Origin: Pseudomonadota bacterium
GTDB taxonomy: Bacteria > Pseudomonadota > Alphaproteobacteria > Parvibaculales > Parvibaculaceae
DNA: 11,851 nucleotides
Assembly: GCA_021780275.1 (NCBI GenBank)
Contig: JAJXZC010000797.1
Coordinates: 1 to 11,851 of the forward strand
Direction of reading: 5' to 3'
Of this stretch, positions 6,988 to 11,851 are shown piece after piece (position 1 is the first letter of the stretch; each line of letters starts with the position of its first letter). The translations under genes and the position numbers were made by a program. The notes under the pieces were generated by a model that made no database searches, was not told where the DNA came from, and saw only the letters and a list, made by a program, of their open reading frames with translations.

Positions 6988-7074
6988 GCTCTGGAACCCG
7001 GACCCGCGCCCGGGATTTCGCCTGCCGCATGAGCGACTGGCGGCGCGAACCTGCGCGAAAGGCGCGTCCGGCGC

Positions 7075-7785
7075 TCATGCAACGCCGCTCGCGCCGAAAT
7101 ACGCCGCCATTTTTTCGGGATCGGCGGCAAGTTCGCCGGATCGTCCGTCGAATATGATCCGGCCGCGATCGAGAACCACGGTGCGCGGCGCGAAATTCAG
7201 CGCGAGAGCCACATATTGCTCGACAAAGATGATTCCGAATTCTCCGGAATTGCGCAGCAATTCGAATATCTTGAACAGCTTCTCGACGATAACAGGCGCG
7301 AGCCCTTCCATCGGCTCGTCAAAAAGCAGGAGGCGCGGGTTGCCCATCAGCGCCCGCCCTATGCTGAGCATCTGCTGCTCGCCCCCGGAGATCTCGTTTC
7401 CGCCGTTTCCGCGACGCTCCGCGAGATTTGGAAACAGATTATATACGCCCTCCAGATTCCATCGTCCCGGCCGCGCGGCGACGAGCAGGTTTTCTTCAAC
7501 CGTCAGGGAACGAAAGATATCGCGCGTCTGCGGGACATAGCCGATGCCGCCGCGCGCGCGATCGTAGCTGGCGAGAGCGCCGATGTTGCGACCTTCGACG
7601 GCTATAGTTCCCCTATGCAATCGCGTCTGCCCGACGATCGTCTTCATCAACGTCGATTTACCGACGCCGTTGCGTCCAAGCACCGCCAGCGCATCGCCAC
7701 GTTCGATCGCAAATGAGACGTCCTCGATGATGACTGTCTGGCCGAAGCCGGCCGTCGTTCCATCAAGCCGCAGCAGGCCGCCCAT
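7075..7785 (-). CDS. livF: Branched-chain amino acid-type ABC transporter ATPase LivF
   Basis: This 236-residue protein is one of two nucleotide-binding subunits that power the importer on the cytoplasmic face. It has Walker A GRNGVGKST (37-45), a Q-loop at Gln86, the signature ISGGEQQ (132-138) and Walker B LLLFDEP (152-158). The switch position reads VEQY, with Gln where many ABC ATPases have His; Gln is usual in LivF. At 236 residues it has normal LivF length. The ATG at 7785 lies inside the end of livG (23-bp overlap) with GGGAG about 9 nt upstream, so translation is coupled. Its stop is followed by a 97-nt gap before the Mo/W gene. Confidence 0.95.
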   Translation of the reverse strand: MGGLLRLDGTTAGFGQTVIIEDVSFAIERGDALAVLGRNGVGKSTLMKTIVGQTRLHRGTIAVEGRNIGALASYDRARGGIGYVPQTRDIFRSLTVEENLLVAARPGRWNLEGVYNLFPNLAERRGNGGNEISGGEQQMLSIGRALMGNPRLLLFDEPMEGLAPVIVEKLFKIFELLRNSGEFGIIFVEQYVALALNFAPRTVVLDRGRIIFDGRSGELAADPEKMAAYFGASGVA

Positions 7786-8536
7786 GATTGCTGTCTCCCA
7801 GATAAATTTCGCGAACGCGCGGGTCGGCAGCGATATCCTTCGGCGCGCCTTCCACCAGGATTTCGCCCTGCACCAGGACAGAGATCTGCTCGGCGAAGCG
7901 AAAGACCAGGTCCATGTCGTGCTCGATCAGCAGCACCGCTATGTCCTTCGGCAGGGTCGCGATGATGTCGAGGATGATGTGGCTTTCAGCGGTGGGAATC
8001 CCAGCCGCAGGTTCATCCAGCAACAGAACACGGGGCCGCAGCGCAAGCGCGATAGCGATCTCCAGAAGGCGCTGGCGTCCGTATGGCAACAGTTGCGCCT
8101 GCACATGCGTCACATCGCCCAGGCCGACGCGATGGATCAGTTCTTCGACACGCTCGAGTTGCGGGCGATAGCGAAAGACGGAACGCAGCAACCCTCCAGC
8201 GATTCCATCGCATTCCGCAGCGGCGAGAAACACGTTTTCTTGCACCGTCATCTTCGGAAACAACGACGTAATCTGGAATGTGCGGCCGATGCCGAGCCGT
8301 ATCCGGCGCGCCTCGCGCAGATGCGTGATGTCCTTGTCGTCGAAGCGGATGATGCCCGATGAAGGCGCGAGACGCCCGGTCAGCAGATTGACGAACGTCG
8401 TCTTGCCCGCGCCGTTCGGTCCGATCAGCGCGCGCCGATCGCCCGGCCGCAAGGAGAAGTTCACATCGTGCGTCACGCGGACCGATCCGAACGAACGGCA
8501 CAGATCGCGGGTTTCGAGAATCGCGGTCTCCGTCAT
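7763..8536 (-). CDS. livG: Branched-chain amino acid-type ABC transporter ATPase LivG
   Basis: This 257-residue protein is the second ATPase of the importer. It has Walker A GPNGAGKTT (39-47), Q-loop Gln88 (RTFQ), the signature LPYGRQ (150-155), Walker B VLLLDEP (170-176), the switch His206 (IEHD) and the typical LivG C-terminal EIYLGD motif. The signature has Pro instead of the canonical Ser, a change that recurs in LivG proteins. The ATG at 8536 overlaps the livM stop (ATGA). A longer open frame reaching 8890 only runs back through livM and is not the gene. Confidence 0.95.
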   Translation of the reverse strand: MTETAILETRDLCRSFGSVRVTHDVNFSLRPGDRRALIGPNGAGKTTFVNLLTGRLAPSSGIIRFDDKDITHLREARRIRLGIGRTFQITSLFPKMTVQENVFLAAAECDGIAGGLLRSVFRYRPQLERVEELIHRVGLGDVTHVQAQLLPYGRQRLLEIAIALALRPRVLLLDEPAAGIPTAESHIILDIIATLPKDIAVLLIEHDMDLVFRFAEQISVLVQGEILVEGAPKDIAADPRVREIYLGDSNHGRPAAA

Positions 8537-9528
8537 GACGTCCTGCCCGCTTTGATTGCTTCGACGACGCGCTCGACGATGCTGAGAATCCCGCCCGGCG
8601 CCAGCATGACCATGGCGATGAGAATGATCCCTTGACCGAGAAACCAATTTGCCGGGTCTTGCTTGGCCAGAAGATCCTGGGAGAACATAAATGCGGGAAC
8701 GCCAACAAAAGCGCCGTACAGACGACCAGATCCGCCGAGGATCAGCATTATCAGGATGTTGCCGGACAGTTCGAAGCTGAGCGAATACAGCGCCACGAAC
8801 TGTGTGCTCTCCGCCTGCAACGCCCCAGCAAGACCCGCCAGCGCCGACGAAATCACGTAGATGGCGAGACGGCGGCGCATGATCGGGCAACCGATCGCCG
8901 CCATACGCGCGTCATTTTCCCGTATTCCCCTCAGCGACCAGCCGAATGGCGAGTCGATCAGCGCCCGCACGAAGGCGAAAGCTAGAAGCAGCGCTGCAAG
9001 CACATAATAGAACGCCGTCTTGCCGCGGAAGTCGAAGGCATACAGGCCAAGCAATGGCGCAAACGACATGCCTTGAAGGCCGTCATCGCCTCCGGTCAAC
9101 GTCGCCGACTTGTTCGCGACCTCGTAGAGCAGGAACATCGACGCCATGGTCAGCATCAGCAAGGTCAGGCCCTTTGTCCGCAACATAGCGGCGCCGAAGA
9201 CGAGGCCGACGACCGCCGCGGTCGCCATCGCGCATCCTGCGGCCAAAATAGGATCATTCAGTCCGTGAACGGAAAGGATGCCTGCTGTGTAGCCGCCCAC
9301 ACCGAACAGTCCGGCATGACCGAGCGTGACGATCCCCGCATAGCCCACGAGGAGGTCGAGCGACAGGGCGAACATGATCATCACGAACACCTGAGTCGCC
9401 AGCGGCTCGTATCCCGGAAGGGCCAGAGGAAGCGCCGCAGCGGCAAGCCATGGCAGCAGCTTCAACGACCGCGCGACGCCGGATGGAATTGCGGCAGGGA
9501 AATTCGAAGATACGGAAGCGAGCGCCAT
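8533..9528 (-). CDS. livM: Branched-chain amino acid-type ABC transporter permease LivM
   Basis: This 331-residue, strongly hydrophobic protein is the second inner-membrane channel subunit. Family segments are visible: GYAGIVTLGHAGLFGVGGY (62-80), TGGDDGLQGM (145-154), the ATPase-coupling loop RGIRENDARMAAIG (200-213), and a C-terminal LAPGGILSIVE stretch. The ATG at 9528 lies 8 nt after the livH stop. The frame extends to 9636, but that adds a Cys-rich stretch overlapping livH that does not fit the family. The ribosome-binding site is weak, so translation is probably coupled to livH. Confidence 0.93.
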   Translation of the reverse strand: MALASVSSNFPAAIPSGVARSLKLLPWLAAAALPLALPGYEPLATQVFVMIMFALSLDLLVGYAGIVTLGHAGLFGVGGYTAGILSVHGLNDPILAAGCAMATAAVVGLVFGAAMLRTKGLTLLMLTMASMFLLYEVANKSATLTGGDDGLQGMSFAPLLGLYAFDFRGKTAFYYVLAALLLAFAFVRALIDSPFGWSLRGIRENDARMAAIGCPIMRRRLAIYVISSALAGLAGALQAESTQFVALYSLSFELSGNILIMLILGGSGRLYGAFVGVPAFMFSQDLLAKQDPANWFLGQGIILIAMVMLAPGGILSIVERVVEAIKAGRTS

Positions 9529-9536
9529 CTGCGATC

Positions 9537-10397
9537 TCAACTGTGCTCTATGATGCCGTTCGGGCGCCAGATCAGAACCGCAAATACAAAAGCAAAGACA
9601 AAGACTGAACCAGCTTCCGGCAAGAGATAGCGACATGCGGTATCTGACACGCCAATCGCCAGCGCCGCGACGAACGGACCCTTGATGCTTCCTAGTCCGC
9701 CGACCGCGACGACCATCAGGAAATAGACGATGTGTTGAAGCGGATAGGTAGGCGCGATAGCGATAACATCCGCGCCGAGACCTCCGCCCAGCGCCGCCAG
9801 CCCCGTTCCCAGACCGAACGTGGCGGCGAACAGCCGGCTCGTGTTGATCCCGACCGATTCAGCCATCGCGCGATTGTCGACGGCGGCGCGGATGCGTGCG
9901 CCGAACAACGTCCGGTCGAAGACGAACCAGAGCGCCGCGATGACGACGGCGCCGGACGCGACCAGCGTCAGCCGATACGCGGGCAGTTCGACGCCGAGCA
10001 TGTTCAATTGGCCCTTGAGATAGGCCGGAAGCTGGATCGGCTGGGCGAGCGGCCCCCAGGCGATACGCACGAGCGCAACCGAGACGAGAACGAGGCCGAA
10101 CGAGAACAGCACCTGATCGAGTTCGGACCTACCGTAGAGATGCCGGTAGAGCGTTCGCTCGAGCACGAAACCGAGCGTCGCGACGAGCAGGCAGCCGGCC
10201 GCGAGCGCTGGAAAGAACGGAACGCCGAATCGAATCATAAAGGTCACGGTCGCGTAGCCGCCGAGCATGGCGAATACGCCATGTGCGAGATTGACGAAGC
10301 CCATCAGCCCCATCGTGATCGAAAGGCCCACGGAGACGAGGTACAGGATCATCCCGTAGGCGATTCCGAAGAACAGAATCGTTATCGTCGTTGCCAC
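9537..10397 (-). CDS. livH: Branched-chain amino acid-type ABC transporter permease LivH
   Basis: This 286-residue hydrophobic protein is the first channel subunit. It shows the LivH N-terminal pattern (GLSITMGLMGFVNLAHG, then FAMLGGY), the cytoplasmic coupling loop AVDNRAMAESVGIN, and the late VAVGGLGSIKGPFVAA segment. It starts with GTG at 10397; AGGG lies about 9 nt upstream and the next in-frame ATG would remove part of the first membrane helix. It is 31 nt downstream of livK and 8 nt upstream of livM. Confidence 0.93.
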   Translation of the reverse strand: MATTITILFFGIAYGMILYLVSVGLSITMGLMGFVNLAHGVFAMLGGYATVTFMIRFGVPFFPALAAGCLLVATLGFVLERTLYRHLYGRSELDQVLFSFGLVLVSVALVRIAWGPLAQPIQLPAYLKGQLNMLGVELPAYRLTLVASGAVVIAALWFVFDRTLFGARIRAAVDNRAMAESVGINTSRLFAATFGLGTGLAALGGGLGADVIAIAPTYPLQHIVYFLMVVAVGGLGSIKGPFVAALAIGVSDTACRYLLPEAGSVFVFAFVFAVLIWRPNGIIEHS

Positions 10398-10428
10398 AGC
10401 CTTGCGCCCTGCGTTCCGGCTCCAGATT

Positions 10429-11640
10429 CTATTTCTTGTTGAAGAGCTTCCACGGATCGCCGATCGGTTCGATCGTTTCGAACTCGATGTTGGCGAGGCG
10501 GCCGTCTTTTTCTTCGACGCGGCGCAGGTAGAGAGTCTGGACGAGATCTCCCGCCTGATCGATCCGCACGGGGCCGCGCGGGCTCTTCGGATTCGACCAC
10601 TCGTGCAGCAGCTTCATGGTGACGTCGGGGTCGATCTTGCCTTTTTGCGCGATGATCACGTCGTAGATCGCTCGCATGCCATCCCACCCGGCGACCGCAA
10701 AGAACGTCGGAACCGTGTCGGCGCCGTATTCCTTTTTCCAGGCGGCGACAAAATCGACATTTGCCGGCCGGGTGGCCGCTGGCGAGTACTGGCCGAGCGT
10801 GACGAGGCCGAGCGCGCTTGGACCCATGTTCGGCAATTCGTCGTCCGATACGATATCGAGCGGGCCGATCAGCTTGATCTTCGACTTGACGATCCCAATG
10901 TCGTCGAACGCCTTCATGTATGCGGCGGCCTGCGGTCCGCCTGGATTGAACACGTAGACAACGTCGGGATTGGCGTCCTTTATCTTCTGGAAGTACGGCA
11001 GGTAGTCGGTCGTCTTCAGCGCTATTCGAACGGATCCAGCGATCACGCCGCCTTCCTCGGTGAAGCCCTTGATGAAGGCGGCTTCGCCGTCGAAGCCCGG
11101 CGCGAAGTCGCTCACGACGGTATATGCGCTCTTCCAGCCCTGTTTCGCCGCCCATTTGCCCAGGGGGTAGCTGGTTTGCCACAATGTCCAGCCCGTGCGG
11201 ACGACGTAGGGCGACTGCAACGTCACTGCGCTGCCGCCGGCGGTCATGTCGACGAAAGGCACCTTCGCCTCTTTCGTCAGCGCGGCGATGGCCATGGCGT
11301 TGGGAGTCCATTGTCCACCCGTCAGGATCTGAACCTGATCGCGAAGCACAAGTTCTTGAGCGAGACGCTTGGCGAGATCCGGGTTGACGCCGGTGTCGTC
11401 ACGCCTGATCAGTTCGACCTTGACGCCGGGCGGCAGTTCGCTTTCGTGCTGCTTGACGAAAAGCTTGACGGCGCGATCGACCTGTTCGCCCAGCGCGGCG
11501 TCCCGTCCCGAATAGGTCAGGATCATGCCGACCTTGACCGTTTCGGCGGTGGCATGGCCCGCGGCCAAGAGCATCAGCGCCCCCGCGACTACTGCGGCAA
11601 CCCGCGCACGTCCGGTGCCGCTCTCCCTTGAAACGCTCAT
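10429..11640 (-). CDS. livK: Periplasmic substrate-binding protein of Liv-type ABC importer
   Basis: This 403-residue type-I periplasmic binding protein has a clear Sec signal peptide: Arg-rich n-region, hydrophobic VAAVVAGALMLLAAG, and an ATA-ET cleavage site after about residue 32. The mature protein opens with the family VKVGMILTYSGRDAALGEQ pattern and has GGQWTPNAMAIA and FNPGGPQAAAYMKAF segments. The ATG at 11640 is preceded by GGGAGGT. A TTG 12 nt upstream is in frame but lies on the ribosome-binding site itself. The family binds branched-chain amino acids, amides, dicarboxylates and aromatic acids. The ligand cannot be read from sequence; linkage to the catabolic genes suggests their growth substrate rather than amino acids. 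Confidence 0.92.
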   Translation of the reverse strand: MSVSRESGTGRARVAAVVAGALMLLAAGHATAETVKVGMILTYSGRDAALGEQVDRAVKLFVKQHESELPPGVKVELIRRDDTGVNPDLAKRLAQELVLRDQVQILTGGQWTPNAMAIAALTKEAKVPFVDMTAGGSAVTLQSPYVVRTGWTLWQTSYPLGKWAAKQGWKSAYTVVSDFAPGFDGEAAFIKGFTEEGGVIAGSVRIALKTTDYLPYFQKIKDANPDVVYVFNPGGPQAAAYMKAFDDIGIVKSKIKLIGPLDIVSDDELPNMGPSALGLVTLGQYSPAATRPANVDFVAAWKKEYGADTVPTFFAVAGWDGMRAIYDVIIAQKGKIDPDVTMKLLHEWSNPKSPRGPVRIDQAGDLVQTLYLRRVEEKDGRLANIEFETIEPIGDPWKLFNKK

Positions 11641-11700
11641 GTTACCTCCCAAGCAAATGAGCTATTTTCGTTGCGCTTTTGCGCGCCTACTGCACTCGGA

Positions 11701-11751
11701 TCATCTTCTTCGGACTGTCATCCACGCAATTACCTCCGCGCAATTCGCCAT
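11701..11751 (-). CDS. Possible leader ORF upstream of livK
   Basis: A 16-codon frame (MANCAEVIAWMTVRRR, stop TGA) starts at an ATG preceded by GGGAGGT with a 3-nt gap. This is the same Shine-Dalgarno word and spacing as livK itself, whose start lies 60 nt beyond the stop. It ends in three Arg codons. No strong attenuator hairpin with a T run follows; only a short GCGC-type stem is visible. It may be a translated regulatory leader or simply chance. Confidence 0.25.
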   Translation of the reverse strand: MANCAEVIAWMTVRRR

Positions 11752-11803
11752 CCGACCTCCCGGCGGCTGCATGCCGTAGTCTCCCGCTCACGGGCGTCGG
11801 CGA

Positions 11804-11819
11804 AGCAAATGTCCCGCCA
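11804..11819 (-). promoter_or_regulatory. Sigma-54-like promoter element
   Basis: On the minus strand TGGCGGGACATTTGCT matches the -24/-12 consensus TGGCACGNNNNTTGCW at every specified position except two (AC replaced by GG). The GG-to-GC spacing is correct. It lies about 165 nt before the livK ATG. No sigma-54 activator gene is in the window. A single degenerate match is weak evidence. Confidence 0.25.
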
Positions 11820-11851
11820 CCGAGCCGACGCGTTGTCACCTTTGGACACGT

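Larger units (their letters stand above)
11641..11851 (-). promoter_or_regulatory. Leader and presumed promoter region of the liv-Mo/W operon
   Basis: This 211-bp stretch upstream of livK must carry its promoter unless the operon continues outside the window. It contains GGGAGGT (11644-11650 on the minus strand), the livK ribosome-binding site. It also holds two more GGAGGT-like sequences, a possible 16-codon leader ORF, CGCAATT repeated at 11725-11731 and 11739-11745, and a sigma-54-like element. No convincing sigma-70 promoter was found. Confidence 0.5.

Noticed and set aside
6997..7014. CCCGG/CCGGG hairpin in the 97-nt gap before the Mo/W gene as a molybdenum or tungsten cofactor riboswitch
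   Set aside because: A single 5-bp stem in GC-rich DNA is too little, and the gap looks too short and featureless for a known Moco-type element.
6978..7130. N-terminal extension of the Mo/W enzyme with an LSRRFAPP stretch, possible Tat signal
   Set aside because: It overlaps the end of livF, has no hydrophobic core after the twin Arg, and a strong GGAGG precedes the ATG at 6977.
7075..7785. Gln instead of His in the LivF switch loop as a sign of a defective ATPase
   Set aside because: LivF proteins normally carry Gln at this position.
10402..11631. 409-residue plus-strand open frame opposite livK
   Set aside because: It is a shadow of livK, whose signal peptide, ribosome-binding site and family motifs are clear.

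Overview
The window comes from a GC-rich bacterium, probably a proteobacterium (Alpha- or Betaproteobacteria; no rRNA or marker gene is present to settle this). It is a catabolic gene neighbourhood: CoA-thioester rearrangement and decarboxylation genes, an IclR regulator, a complete Liv-type ABC importer, and a molybdenum/tungsten-pterin enzyme resembling acetylene hydratase. There are no tRNA or rRNA genes, CRISPR arrays or insertion sequences.

Layout. (1) 2712 to the left edge, minus strand: a three-gene operon with the large subunit of a B12-dependent acyl-CoA mutase, a separate small B12-binding subunit, and an amidohydrolase-2 family protein cut by the window edge. The last two are coupled by an ATGA overlap. 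(2) 2713-2916: an AT-rich divergent promoter region with two 20-bp near-identical direct repeats. (3) 2917-4558, plus strand: an IclR-family regulator and a crotonase-fold protein that looks more like methylmalonyl-CoA decarboxylase than a hydratase, followed by a hairpin terminator at 4605-4630. (4) 11640 down to 4818, minus strand, converging on region 3: livK-livH-livM-livG-livF and then the Mo/W-bis-MGD enzyme, apparently one operon. (5) 11641-11851: the leader of the liv operon, with a possible 16-codon leader ORF and a sigma-54-like element.

Working model (inference). The Liv-type transporter imports a carboxylated or aromatic substrate, and the Mo/W enzyme acts on it in the cytoplasm, since it has no signal peptide and no partner subunits. 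The mutase interconverts a succinyl-CoA-type and a methylmalonyl-CoA-type thioester, the crotonase-fold protein could decarboxylate the malonyl product, and the amidohydrolase contributes a hydrolysis or decarboxylation. The mutase/decarboxylase pair recalls the E. coli Sbm/YgfG (ScpA/ScpB) pair. The mutase, however, is split into two chains, as in isobutyryl- and 2-hydroxyisobutyryl-CoA mutases, while its substrate-discriminating residues match methylmalonyl-CoA mutase. The true substrate is not readable from the sequence. Family comparisons were made from memory of reference sequences, not by alignment software.
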